Shown: piece after piece, positions 26,368 to 34,839 of the stretch | Position numbering within the stretch: position 1 is the stretch's first letter | Layout: every line of letters begins with the position of its first letter | Source: Kocuria coralli | GTDB taxonomy: Bacteria; Actinomycetota; Actinomycetes; Actinomycetales; Micrococcaceae | Reading direction: 5' to 3' | Assembly: GCF_008831305.1 (NCBI RefSeq) | Contig: NZ_ML708616.1 | Coordinates: 62,001 to 126,000 of the forward strand | Length of the DNA: 64,000 nucleotides | Translations under genes and position numbers: made by a program | Notes under the pieces: generated by a model | Told to the model about the DNA's origin: nothing | Database searches by the model: none | Seen by the model: the letters and a program-made list of their open reading frames with translations, nothing else

Positions 26368-28064
26368 ACGCCTTCGACGTCGCGGAGGCATCGATCGCGC
26401 AGCTGCGCGCCGCGCTGGAATCCGGCCGGGTCACCAGCGAGGACCTCGTGCTGGCCTACCTGGAACGGATCGATCGCCTCGACGTAGCGCTGAACTCCGT
26501 CGTCGTCCGCAATCCCGCGGCACTGGCGGAGGCGCGGGAATCGGACGCGCGCCGCTCCAGGGGGCAGCTCCTGGGGCTGCTTGACGGCATTCCCTACACG
26601 GCCAAGGACAGCTATCAGGTGCGCGGTCTCATGGTCGCGGCCGGATCCCCGGCCTTCGAGCACCTGGTGGCGCAGTGGGATGCGTTCGCGATCGAACGGC
26701 TGCGGGCCGGCGGCGCGGTGCTGATCGGGCTGACCAACATGCCGCCCATGGCCAACGGCGGGATGCAGCGCGGCGTGTACGGCCGCGCCGAGAGCCCGTA
26801 CAACCGTGCCTACCTGACCTCCGCCTTCGGCTCGGGGTCCTCGAACGGCTCCGGGACGGCCACCGCGGCCGGCTTCGCCGCTTTCGGGCTGGGGGAGGAG
26901 ACCTGGTCATCGGGCAGGGCCCCGGCATCGAACAACGCCCTGTGCGCCTACACCCCGTCACGCGGGGTGATCTCGATGCGCGGTAACTGGCCGCTGGTGC
27001 CCACCATGGACGTGGTGGTGCCGCACACCCGTACCATGGCCGACCTGCTGGAGGTCCTGGACGTGATCGTGGCCGACGATCACAGCACCCGCGGTGACTT
27101 CTGGCGGGTGCAGCCGTGGGTCCCGGTTCCCCCGGCCTCGGCGGTCCGCCCGCGCTCCTACCCCGGCCTGGCGGTGACCGGCGACGCCGAAGCCCGCGAG
27201 GTGCTGGCCGGTCAGCGATTCGGCGTGCCGGCGATGTACGTCAACGCCGATCCGGAGGCGGGAACCTCGGAGAGCCCCGGGATCGGCGGACCCACCGGCC
27301 GGAGGATCGTCACGCGCGGAACCGTCATGGAGAGATGGGCCGCCGCCCGTGACGATCTGCTGGCCGCCGGGGCGGAGGTCGTGGAGGTCCCGTTCCCCGT
27401 GGTCTCCAATTACGAAGGGGACCGCCCGGGTGCCCCCACCATCGCCACGCGGGGCCTGGTCAGCTCGGAGTACCTGCGCCGGGAGATCGTGGACCTCTCG
27501 GCCTGGGCCTGGGACGACTTCCTCAAGGCCAACGGGGACCCGCAGCTGCGTGCACTGACCGACGTCGACGGCGCGCGGATCTTCCCGCATCCGGAGGGCG
27601 CCCTGCCGGACCGCTACGACGGCTTCGACGACGACATCGCCGGGTACCCCGCCCACGTGCGCGAGCACCCCGTCTCCGCGGTGACCGAGATCCCCGGGCT
27701 CGGGGAAGGACTGCGGGGACTCGAGGAGACCCGCCGGCTGGACCTCGAGCAGTGGATGGACTCCCTGGAGCTGGACGCGGTGGTCTTCCCGGCCGTCGCC
27801 GATGTGGCGCCCGCCGATGCCGACGTCAACCCGGCCTCAGCCGACCTCGCCTGGCGCAACGGGACCTGGGTGGCCAACGGCAACCTCGTCCCGCGTCACC
27901 TGGGCATCCCCACCGTGACCGTCCCGATGGGCACCATGAGCGATACCGGAATGCCGGTCGGCCTGACGTTCGCCGGCCGGGCCTTCGACGATTCCCGTCT
28001 CCTGCGCCTCGCGGCGGCCTTCGAGGCCACGGGTGCCCGCCGCACCCCGCCGTCGTTCGGTTAG
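26364..28064 (+). CDS. Amidase-signature family amidase
   Basis: A 566-residue amidase-signature enzyme. The catalytic Lys is residue 81 (GIPYTAKDSYQV). The Gly/Ser-rich loop SAFGSGSSNGSGTATAAGFA holds the bridging Ser near 157-159. The nucleophile is probably Ser183 in WSSGRAPAS. It starts with GTG overlapping the aguA stop by four bases. The usual next enzyme after agmatine deiminase is the nitrilase-type AguB; this unrelated amidase holds its place and may hydrolyse N-carbamoylputrescine to putrescine for the oxidase upstream. That role is inferred from gene order only; acylputrescines or other amides are alternatives. Confidence 0.85.
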   Translation: MNAFDVAEASIAQLRAALESGRVTSEDLVLAYLERIDRLDVALNSVVVRNPAALAEARESDARRSRGQLLGLLDGIPYTAKDSYQVRGLMVAAGSPAFEHLVAQWDAFAIERLRAGGAVLIGLTNMPPMANGGMQRGVYGRAESPYNRAYLTSAFGSGSSNGSGTATAAGFAAFGLGEETWSSGRAPASNNALCAYTPSRGVISMRGNWPLVPTMDVVVPHTRTMADLLEVLDVIVADDHSTRGDFWRVQPWVPVPPASAVRPRSYPGLAVTGDAEAREVLAGQRFGVPAMYVNADPEAGTSESPGIGGPTGRRIVTRGTVMERWAAARDDLLAAGAEVVEVPFPVVSNYEGDRPGAPTIATRGLVSSEYLRREIVDLSAWAWDDFLKANGDPQLRALTDVDGARIFPHPEGALPDRYDGFDDDIAGYPAHVREHPVSAVTEIPGLGEGLRGLEETRRLDLEQWMDSLELDAVVFPAVADVAPADADVNPASADLAWRNGTWVANGNLVPRHLGIPTVTVPMGTMSDTGMPVGLTFAGRAFDDSRLLRLAAAFEATGARRTPPSFG

Positions 28065-28075
28065 GTCCGGAAGCC

Positions 28076-29608
28076 TCAACGCCGGCTGGCCTCCTGCATC
28101 TCTTTCATCTTGCCGATGACGCGCAGCTCCGTCGTGGTCGGGTGTTCGAGGGCCGACGGCGACACGGACAGATCCACCTGGTGGTCGATCTGGGCGTCCA
28201 GGGCCCCGAGGTGATCGCCCATGAACCTCCCGATCCGGTCCGAGTCGGCCTCGAAATCCGGGTCGTGCTTGAGATAGAGCTTCGTCTCGCGCACCACCAG
28301 GCCGGACAGCAGGATCAGCCCGATCAGGTTCGGGATGGCCATGAGGCCGTTCATGATGTCCGAGAAGATCCAGACGATCGACAGCGGCGCGATCGCTCCC
28401 ACACCGCACGCGATGGAGAAGACCACTCGGTAGGCGGTGATCCCCAGACGGGCACCGCCGAGGCGCTCGACGCAGCGCTCCCCGTAGTAGGCCCAGCCGA
28501 GGACGGTCGAGTACCCGAGCAGCACCAGGCATACAGTGACCACCATGCCGCCCCACTCGCCTGGCAGGCCCGTACCGAAGGCGGTCGACGTGTTGATCCC
28601 CGGGTTGTCGCCCTGCCAGGCCCCCGTGGTCAGCAGGACGAATCCCGTGACGGAGATGACGACGAGGGTGTCGACGAAGGTCTGCGTCATGGACACGAGC
28701 CCCTGCCGCACCGGGTGGCTCGTCCGGGCGATCGACGACGGGATCGAGGCGGTCCCCATCCCGGACTCGTTCGAGAACAAGGACCGGGCGACGCCGATCT
28801 GGATGACCATCAGCAGCGATCCGGCGGCGCCGCCGCCCATGCCGTGCGGTGTGAACGCGTTGCCGAAGATGAGCGCGATGGCCTCGGGAATGCCCTGGTA
28901 GTTGAGGGCGATGATGTAGAGCCCGCCCAGCAGGTACAAGCCGATCATCATGGGCACGCAGAACAGCGTGACGCGCGAGATGGTCTTGATGCCGCCCATG
29001 AGGGCCAGCAGGGTCAGGAGCCCGATGACCACGGCGGTCAGGACCGGCGGAACGGAGAACGAGTTCGCCAGGTTGACGGATATCGCGTTGGACTGCGTCA
29101 TGTTGCCCACGCCGAAGGTGGCGATGACCGCGCAGAAGGCGAACATCATGGACAGGAACCAGCCGAACCGGTTGGGGATCCCCCGTACCAGGTACACCTG
29201 CGGCCCGCCGGTCATCTCGCCGTTCTTGTCACGGGTGCGGAACCGTACGCCGAGGAAGCACTCCGCGTACTTGGAGGCCATCCCCACCAGGGCGGTGAAC
29301 CACATCCAGAACAGCGCACCGGGCCCGCCCAGGCTGAGCGACAGCGCCACTCCGACGACGTTGCCCGTGCCGACCGTCGCCCCGAGGGCCGTGGACATCG
29401 CCTGGTAGGACGAGATCTCACCCTTCTCCCCGCCGGTTTTCCGGCGTCGTCCGAAGGCCAGTGACATCGCCTTGCCGAACAGGCGGAACTGGATCGCGCC
29501 CAGTCTGATGGTCAGGAATATGCCGGTGCCGAGCAGGAGCGGCAGCAGGAGCCAGGGCCCCCATACTGCCCCGCTGATGGTTTCGAGAATGTCGTGGAGC
29601 TGTTCCAC
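28076..29608 (-). CDS. Sodium:alanine/glycine symporter, AGCS family
   Basis: A 510-residue membrane protein with about 11 helices. The AGCS signatures include GALFWMWFTALVGMASKYAE, LGATVGTGNVVGVALSLSLG and ARSLFSNESGMGTASIPSSI. The C-terminal 80 residues are charged and cytoplasmic. It begins with GTG after GAGG. Its first four codons (GTG GAA CAG CTC) are the same as those of the second AGCS gene at 63253. It is divergent from the aminotransferase gene across 228 bases and converges with the amidase. Uptake of alanine, glycine or a related amino compound is expected. Confidence 0.9.
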   Translation of the reverse strand: MEQLHDILETISGAVWGPWLLLPLLLGTGIFLTIRLGAIQFRLFGKAMSLAFGRRRKTGGEKGEISSYQAMSTALGATVGTGNVVGVALSLSLGGPGALFWMWFTALVGMASKYAECFLGVRFRTRDKNGEMTGGPQVYLVRGIPNRFGWFLSMMFAFCAVIATFGVGNMTQSNAISVNLANSFSVPPVLTAVVIGLLTLLALMGGIKTISRVTLFCVPMMIGLYLLGGLYIIALNYQGIPEAIALIFGNAFTPHGMGGGAAGSLLMVIQIGVARSLFSNESGMGTASIPSSIARTSHPVRQGLVSMTQTFVDTLVVISVTGFVLLTTGAWQGDNPGINTSTAFGTGLPGEWGGMVVTVCLVLLGYSTVLGWAYYGERCVERLGGARLGITAYRVVFSIACGVGAIAPLSIVWIFSDIMNGLMAIPNLIGLILLSGLVVRETKLYLKHDPDFEADSDRIGRFMGDHLGALDAQIDHQVDLSVSPSALEHPTTTELRVIGKMKEMQEASRR

Positions 29609-29768
29609 CGGTGGACCTCGATTCGATCATGTGGGAGAAGACCCGGGAGGAAACGGATACGGCTGCATCGACGTTAGCCAATCCGCCGTTTCGCACCGGT
29701 TTCGATCTGGGCAGGGAATGCCCTTTTCGTGTTTCCACTGGCTCTGGGAAGTCGACGGGATCTGGTCC

Positions 29769-29797
29769 TTACACCGGGATTTCCGGCCACGCATACT
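29769..29797 (+). promoter_or_regulatory. Possible promoter of the aminotransferase operon
   Basis: TTACAC (29769-29774) and CATACT (29792-29797) are separated by 17 bases and lie 39 bases upstream of the ATG. Both hexamers are partial matches. No clear operator repeat is seen in this intergenic region. Confidence 0.3.
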
Positions 29798-29836
29798 GAT
29801 TCGGCATCGTATCCGCACCGTAGCCGAGGAGGTCTC

Positions 29837-31231
29837 ATGCCCATTCCCGAAAGCGCCGAGGGGCGCCGCATCTATGAGGAGGACCGGGCTCACGTCTTCC
29901 ATTCGTGGTCGGCGCAGAACGCCCTCGATCCGCTCGTGATCACGCGGACGGAGGGGTCCCGGGTCTGGGACGCCGACGGCAAGGGGTACCTGGACTTCTC
30001 CTCCCAGCTGGTCTTCACCAACCTCGGCCATCAGCATCCCAGGGTGGTCGAAGCGATCCGCGATCAGGCGGCGGCGTTGTGCACGATCGCGCCCGCCCAC
30101 GCCAACGGGGCGCGTTCCGAGGCCGCCCGACTGGTGGCCGAGCGGCTGCCCGACGGCTTCGACAAGGTCTTCTTCACCAACGGCGGAGCCGAGGCCGTGG
30201 AGAACGCGATCCGGATGGCACGGCTGTACACCGGACGCTACAAGGTGCTGTCCTTCTTCCGCGGCTACCACGGGGCGACGCAGCAGGCGATCAACGTCAC
30301 CGGTGATCACCGCCGCTGGCCGAACGACTACGGCGCCTCCGGCGTCGTGCACGTCCACGGACCGTTCCTCTACCGCACCCAGTTCCACGCCACCACGGAG
30401 GACGAGGAACGCGATCGTGCCCTCGAGCATCTCGAGAGCACGATCCGTTTCGAGGACCCCGATGCCTTCGCGGCGATCATCGTGGAGACGATCCCGGGGA
30501 CCGCGGGCGTCATGCCGCCCCCGCCCGGCTACCTGCAGGGCGTCCGCGAGATCTGTGATCGCTACGGCATCGTCATGATCCTCGACGAGGTCATGGTGGG
30601 TTTCGGCCGTACCGGAGCGTGGTTCGCCCTGGACAACTACGGCGTCGTCCCCGACCTGGTGACTTTCGCCAAGGGAGTGAACTCGGGTTACGTCCCCCTC
30701 GGCGGGGTGGGGATCTCTCGGCCGATCGCCGAGTTCTTCGGGGACAGGCCCTACCCCGGCGGCCTGACCTACTCCGGGCACCCGCTGGCCTGCGCCGCCG
30801 CCGTGGCCACGATCAAGGCCATGGTGGACGAGCGCGCGGTCGAGCACGCGGCCAGGCTGGGGGAGGAGATCCTCGCACCGGGGCTGGCCCGGATCGCCGC
30901 GAGACATCCCAGCGTGGGCGAGGTGCGGGGACTCGGCGCCTTTTTCGCCCTGGACCTGGTGAAGAACCCGGTGACGCGCGAGGAGCTGTCGCCATACGGC
31001 AGCAGCAACGCCGCGATCGGCGCCGTGCTCGCAGCGTGCAGGGACGACGGGCTGCTGGTCTTCAACAACTACCATCGCATCCACCTGGCACCGCCCCTGA
31101 ACACCACCGAGGAGGAGGTGCGAGAGGCCCTGGCCATTCTCGACCGCGCACTGGAGGTCGCCGACTCCTACGTCGAGACCTCTGCCGGCGGTACCCGCGA
31201 CGAGCCCGTTCTCGAAGGGGTGCCGGCATGA
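29837..31231 (+). CDS. Class III aminotransferase, candidate taurine or beta-alanine aminotransferase
   Basis: A 464-residue PLP enzyme of the omega-amino acid aminotransferase group. FFTNGGAEAVENAIRMARLY and FFRGYHGATQQAIN bind PLP phosphate and ring; ILDEVMVGFGRTG holds the conserved Asp and FAKGVNSGYVPLGGV the PLP lysine. GAGGAGG lies five bases before the ATG. The stop overlaps the SDR start by four bases. The combination with a YdfG-like reductase, a TauE-type exporter and a MocR regulator suggests taurine:pyruvate or taurine:2-oxoglutarate transamination to sulfoacetaldehyde. Beta-alanine or 4-aminobutyrate cannot be excluded from sequence. Confidence 0.88.
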   Translation: MPIPESAEGRRIYEEDRAHVFHSWSAQNALDPLVITRTEGSRVWDADGKGYLDFSSQLVFTNLGHQHPRVVEAIRDQAAALCTIAPAHANGARSEAARLVAERLPDGFDKVFFTNGGAEAVENAIRMARLYTGRYKVLSFFRGYHGATQQAINVTGDHRRWPNDYGASGVVHVHGPFLYRTQFHATTEDEERDRALEHLESTIRFEDPDAFAAIIVETIPGTAGVMPPPPGYLQGVREICDRYGIVMILDEVMVGFGRTGAWFALDNYGVVPDLVTFAKGVNSGYVPLGGVGISRPIAEFFGDRPYPGGLTYSGHPLACAAAVATIKAMVDERAVEHAARLGEEILAPGLARIAARHPSVGEVRGLGAFFALDLVKNPVTREELSPYGSSNAAIGAVLAACRDDGLLVFNNYHRIHLAPPLNTTEEEVREALAILDRALEVADSYVETSAGGTRDEPVLEGVPA

Positions 31232-31986
31232 CCCCGGAGACCCGCGGCCGTGCCGGTGGTCCGCCAGTCGCCGTGGTGACCGGCGCCAGCAGCGGGATCG
31301 GTGCCGCTTCGGCGCTCGCGCTCGCCGGGGCGGGCTACCGGGTGGTCCTCGGCGCGCGCCGCATCGACCTGCTGGAGGAGGTCGCCGCGGCGTGCGGGGG
31401 AACGGCGCTCGCGCTGGACGTCACCGACCAGGCATCCGTCGATGCGTTCGCCGAGGCGGTAGGCCCCGTCGACCTCCTGGTCAACAACGCCGGGGGCGCC
31501 CTCGGGGCGGAACCGGTGCAGGACGCCGCGGTCGAGGACTGGCAGTGGATGTACGAGGTCAACGTGCTCGGCACGCTGCGGATGACCAAGGCACTGCTGC
31601 CCCGCCTGATCGCATCCGGTGACGGGCAGGTCGTGAACATCGGATCGGTCGCTGCACGCGAGCCCTACCGGGGCGGGGCGGGGTACAACGCCGCCAAGCA
31701 CGCCGTGGCCGTCCTCTCGCGGGTCCTGAGGATCGAGATGCTCGGCCAACCCGTGAGGATCAGTGAGATCGACCCCGGCATGGTGCACACCGATTTCAGC
31801 CTGGTGCGCTTCCGCGGCGATCAGGCCAAGGCCGCTGCCGTCTACGACGGCGTCACCCCGCTGGCGGCGGAGGACGTCGCCGACGCCGTCGTCTGGGTGG
31901 CCACTCGCCCGCCGCATGTGAACATCGACCAGGTCCTCATGCTCGCTCGCGATCAGTCCTCCGCGCAGGTGATCCACAGGCGGTGA
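31228..31986 (+). CDS. Short-chain dehydrogenase/reductase, YdfG/IsfD-like
   Basis: A 252-residue SDR. The NADP-binding TGASSGIGAASALAL is near residue 20, ARR follows strand 2 (favouring NADPH), NNAG is present, and the catalytic Ser and YNAAK are in IGSVAAREPYRGGAGYNAAK. EIDPGMVHTDFSLVRFRGD and the C-terminal VNIDQVLMLARDQ are typical of the 3-hydroxy acid dehydrogenase (YdfG) group to which sulfoacetaldehyde reductase IsfD also belongs as I recall. It overlaps both neighbours by four bases. Reduction of the aldehyde made by the aminotransferase is likely; sulfoacetaldehyde or malonic semialdehyde are the leading options. Confidence 0.85.
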   Translation: MTPETRGRAGGPPVAVVTGASSGIGAASALALAGAGYRVVLGARRIDLLEEVAAACGGTALALDVTDQASVDAFAEAVGPVDLLVNNAGGALGAEPVQDAAVEDWQWMYEVNVLGTLRMTKALLPRLIASGDGQVVNIGSVAAREPYRGGAGYNAAKHAVAVLSRVLRIEMLGQPVRISEIDPGMVHTDFSLVRFRGDQAKAAAVYDGVTPLAAEDVADAVVWVATRPPHVNIDQVLMLARDQSSAQVIHRR

Positions 31987-32699
31987 CCGTCGAGCTGATC
32001 GTCGCCGTCATCGCGGTGGCCGCCGCAGCCTCCTGGATCCAGGCCGTCGCCGGGTCGGGGTTCGGGGTCATCGCGGGACCGCTTCTCATGACGCTGCAAC
32101 CAGAGCTGATGCCGGGTATTCTCCTGCTCGTCTCACCGCCGGTCTTCGCCATCGCGCTCTGGCAGGACCGGCTGGGGCTGCGGAGCCTGGATCTGGTCCT
32201 GCCGTCGCTGCTCGGGGTGGTCGGTGCCCTGGCGGCCCTGCCGCTGCTGCCGCGGCTGGATGTCTTCTGGCTCTCCCTCGCGGTCGGGGCGACGGTCACC
32301 GCGGCCGCATCCGCGGCCCTGGCGGGCCTGCGCGTCCCTCAGCGACAATGGGTCCTCGCGCTGGCCGGCACGATGGGCGGCGCGCTCAGCACCCTGGCCG
32401 CCGCTCCGGGGCCGCCTCTGCTGGTCGTCTACAACCGGAGCGAGCCGCAACGGTACCGCGCCAACCTCTCCCTGTTCTTCCTCGTGGCGTGCACGGTCTC
32501 CCTGGTCGTCCTGGTCCTGGCGGGCCGGCTCGAGGCCCCGAGCGCGCTCGGGGCGCTGTGGCTCGTTCCGGGCATCGCGATCGGCATGATCGCGGCCGCC
32601 CCGCTGCGGGGCCGGCTGCCGGGAACCGCCGTCCGGAAGGCCGGCCTGTGGATCGCGCTTCTGGCGGGGGCCCTCCTCCTGACGCGTACCGTGCTGTGA
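31983..32699 (+). CDS. TSUP (TauE/SafE) family exporter
   Basis: A 238-residue membrane protein with seven to eight helices and the TSUP family layout: helix 1 IVAVIAVAAAASWIQAVAGS followed by GFGVIAGPLL, and a matching second half. TSUP proteins move sulfite, sulfoacetate, isethionate and similar anions. GTG overlaps the SDR stop by four bases, so it is translationally coupled to the reductase. If the pathway is taurine-nitrogen assimilation, this would export isethionate (IsfE role). Confidence 0.82.
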   Translation: MTVELIVAVIAVAAAASWIQAVAGSGFGVIAGPLLMTLQPELMPGILLLVSPPVFAIALWQDRLGLRSLDLVLPSLLGVVGALAALPLLPRLDVFWLSLAVGATVTAAASAALAGLRVPQRQWVLALAGTMGGALSTLAAAPGPPLLVVYNRSEPQRYRANLSLFFLVACTVSLVVLVLAGRLEAPSALGALWLVPGIAIGMIAAAPLRGRLPGTAVRKAGLWIALLAGALLLTRTVL

Positions 32700-32736
32700 C
32701 CCGTGCTGTGACCTGTGCTGTGACCCGTGCTGTGAC
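32689..32736. repeat. Four tandem copies of a 12-bp repeat across the exporter stop codon
   Basis: CCGTGCTGTGAC occurs at 32689-32700, 32701-32712 and 32725-32736, with one change (CTGTGCTGTGAC) at 32713-32724. The first copy includes the TSUP stop codon, and every copy keeps a TGA in that frame. It ends immediately before the GAGGAG ribosome-binding site of the MocR gene. Confidence 0.9.
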
Positions 32737-32749
32737 GAGGAGATGCCAG

Positions 32750-34249
32750 ATGCCCGACCCCGAGAACGCCCCCGCCGGGACCTCCCGCCCGCTCCACCAG
32801 CAGGTGCGGGAGACTGTCGAGACGGCGCTGCGCGAAGGCGCGTACCCGCCCAGGAGGCCGATCCCGTCCAGCCGTTTCCTCGCTCAGTCCATGGGGGTCT
32901 CGCGGGGAACGGTGCTCACCGCCTTGAACTCCCTCGTCGCCGAGGGGCTGCTGATCAGCCGCCCGCGTTCGGGGCTCTACCCCTCGCCTACCGTGGCGGC
33001 TGCGGGGCCCCCGCCGTCGGGTGAGGCATCGTCTCCCGGACCCGGAGGGCCTCCGGCCGATGGTGACGAGTCCGCCGTCGACTGGCAGGGGGTCCTGCTC
33101 AGGGCGGGTGACCCGTGGCAGAGCAAGTCGGTCTCCGACCCCGACTACCTCAGCGCGCCGTACCCCTTCCTCTCGGGCCAGGTGAACCCCGCGACCTTCC
33201 CGACGCGCGCCTGGATCCGGGCGTTGACGCGCGCCTTCGACGGCCCGCACGCCGGGTACACGCTCCGCGATGCCGTGGACACCGACGATCCGCTGCTCGT
33301 GAAGGCCGTCACGACCTTCCTGCTTCCTCTCAAGGGCATCCACGCCTCGCCCGAGCAGGTCATCGTCACCTCCGGGACCCAGCAGGCGCTCGCCCTCCTC
33401 GCCGATGCGCTGCTCGATGGCACGCGGACGGTGGCGATGGAGGACCCCGGGTATCTCGACGCAGCGCGTATCTTTCACGGGCGGAGGGCCCGCCTGGAGT
33501 TCTTCGACGTCGACGAGCGGGGAGTGCGTCCCGACTACTCCCGGCCGTTCGACCTGCTCTACGTGACGCCGAGCCATCAGCATCCCACCAACGTGACGCT
33601 CTCCCCCGACCGCCGAGCGGAGATCCTCGGGCAGGCGGCGGAGCGGGACTTCCTGGTGATCGAGGACGACTACGACTCCGAGATCCGCTACGTCGGAGCG
33701 CCCACTCCGCCTCTGCGTGCCGCGGACGACTCCGGCAGGGTGATCTACCTCGGCACTTTCTCGAAGTTCCTCACCCCCGCACTGCGCCTCGGTTTCGTCG
33801 TGGCCGCCGAACCCCTCATCGCCGAGCTCAGGGAGCGGCGCTACCTGGCCACGAAGCACCCCTCCGGGGTCGACCAGCGAGCACTGGGGCATTTCATCGA
33901 ATCGGGAAGCTATCAGACGGCATTGCGGTGGCGTCGGAAGGAACTGCAACGCAACTGGGCCGGCATCGGCGAAGCCCTCGCCGAGCATTTTCCGTGGCAG
34001 GTGCCCACCCCGCCCGGAGGACTGAACTACTGGATCACCGGACCCGCCGGTTTCGATGCGACGGCGCTGGCGGCCGGGGCACGGGAGCACGGAGTCATCA
34101 TCACCCCCGGTGAGCGGTACCACCTCCGCCCGGAGCCCCCGCGCAACAGTTTCCGGCTCGGCTTCAGCGCCATCCCGCATGCCCGCATCCTCCCGGGGAT
34201 CCGGGTCCTGTCGCGACTGGCCGAGGAGGCGGCTGCCGCCCAGCCGTGA
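32750..34249 (+). CDS. MocR/PdxR-type regulator (GntR HTH fused to aminotransferase-like domain), TauR-like
   Basis: A 499-residue protein. Residues about 10-80 are a GntR winged helix (RPLHQQVRETVETALREGAY, then SRFLAQSMGVSRGTVLTALN). A Pro/Gly linker follows, and residues about 125-490 are a fold type I aminotransferase-like domain with the PLP lysine in LGTFSKFLTPALRLGF. Such proteins sense PLP adducts of amino compounds; TauR activates taurine genes. GAGGAG is seven bases before the ATG at 32750; an ATG at 32743 overlaps the site and is less likely. It is last in the cluster and probably regulates it. Confidence 0.88.
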   Translation: MPDPENAPAGTSRPLHQQVRETVETALREGAYPPRRPIPSSRFLAQSMGVSRGTVLTALNSLVAEGLLISRPRSGLYPSPTVAAAGPPPSGEASSPGPGGPPADGDESAVDWQGVLLRAGDPWQSKSVSDPDYLSAPYPFLSGQVNPATFPTRAWIRALTRAFDGPHAGYTLRDAVDTDDPLLVKAVTTFLLPLKGIHASPEQVIVTSGTQQALALLADALLDGTRTVAMEDPGYLDAARIFHGRRARLEFFDVDERGVRPDYSRPFDLLYVTPSHQHPTNVTLSPDRRAEILGQAAERDFLVIEDDYDSEIRYVGAPTPPLRAADDSGRVIYLGTFSKFLTPALRLGFVVAAEPLIAELRERRYLATKHPSGVDQRALGHFIESGSYQTALRWRRKELQRNWAGIGEALAEHFPWQVPTPPGGLNYWITGPAGFDATALAAGAREHGVIITPGERYHLRPEPPRNSFRLGFSAIPHARILPGIRVLSRLAEEAAAAQP

Positions 34250-34273
34250 CCCGGAGGGCCTTGTGGCGGGTCA
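34247..34273. terminator. Short hairpin built from two convergent stop codons
   Basis: TGACCCG (34247-34253) pairs with CGGGTCA (34267-34273). The outer TGA of each arm is the stop codon of the MocR gene and of the DUF6157 gene, respectively. A weak stem, but the only candidate in the 21-base gap. Confidence 0.45.
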
Positions 34274-34675
34274 GGCCCGCTTGGAGCGCATGGCCGGCAA
34301 CTTGGTGACCGAATCGTCCTCGATCAGTTCCGCGTAGCGCTGGGAATCGACCGGGACCAGGGCGAGCAGGCCGTCGTCGTCGAAATGGAATCCCCAGCCG
34401 TAGCTCTTGGCCAGGGGAGAGGACCGCAGGCACGCGCGTCCCTGGGCGTAGTACTCCTTGAGCGCGCGGCCGCGTTCCTGCGCGGGGATCCCCTGCCGGT
34501 CCGCGTAGACGGTGAAGATCAGCTCGTCGCTGGTGAGCTGGTACTCCCGGTTGTGCAGGAGAACGTACTGGCGCTCGGCAATGCTGCCTTTGCCGTGCGG
34601 GGGCTCGGTGCCCTTCTGCGCGCGGGTGTCGGAGGCGACGGTGATCAGGGTGCGGCGGTAGTTGGTCGAATGCAC
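34271..34675 (-). CDS. DUF6157 family protein
   Basis: A 134-residue soluble protein starting HSTNYRRTLITVASDT after the initiator, with KGSIAERQYVLLHNREYQLT and SDELIFTVYADRQ; this pattern is the DUF6157 family, of unknown function. GTG at 34675 is chosen because AAGGAG is six bases upstream. The 164 bases between it and paaG show no gene and only weak GC-rich folding. Confidence 0.72.
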   Translation of the reverse strand: MHSTNYRRTLITVASDTRAQKGTEPPHGKGSIAERQYVLLHNREYQLTSDELIFTVYADRQGIPAQERGRALKEYYAQGRACLRSSPLAKSYGWGFHFDDDGLLALVPVDSQRYAELIEDDSVTKLPAMRSKRA

Positions 34676-34839
34676 GGTGCGCTCCTTGTCGAACGGACCG
34701 GCCGGCAGGCCCTTCTCACCAGGGCCGGTGCCCGCAAGCCGGTGCCCAGCTGGTTCGATGCAGCTTACGAAGCATCCTGCCGGTCTGAGAAGGGGTTGCC
34801 GCGCTGTGCCGCGAGATGACGGGCGACGGCGGCCCCGTC

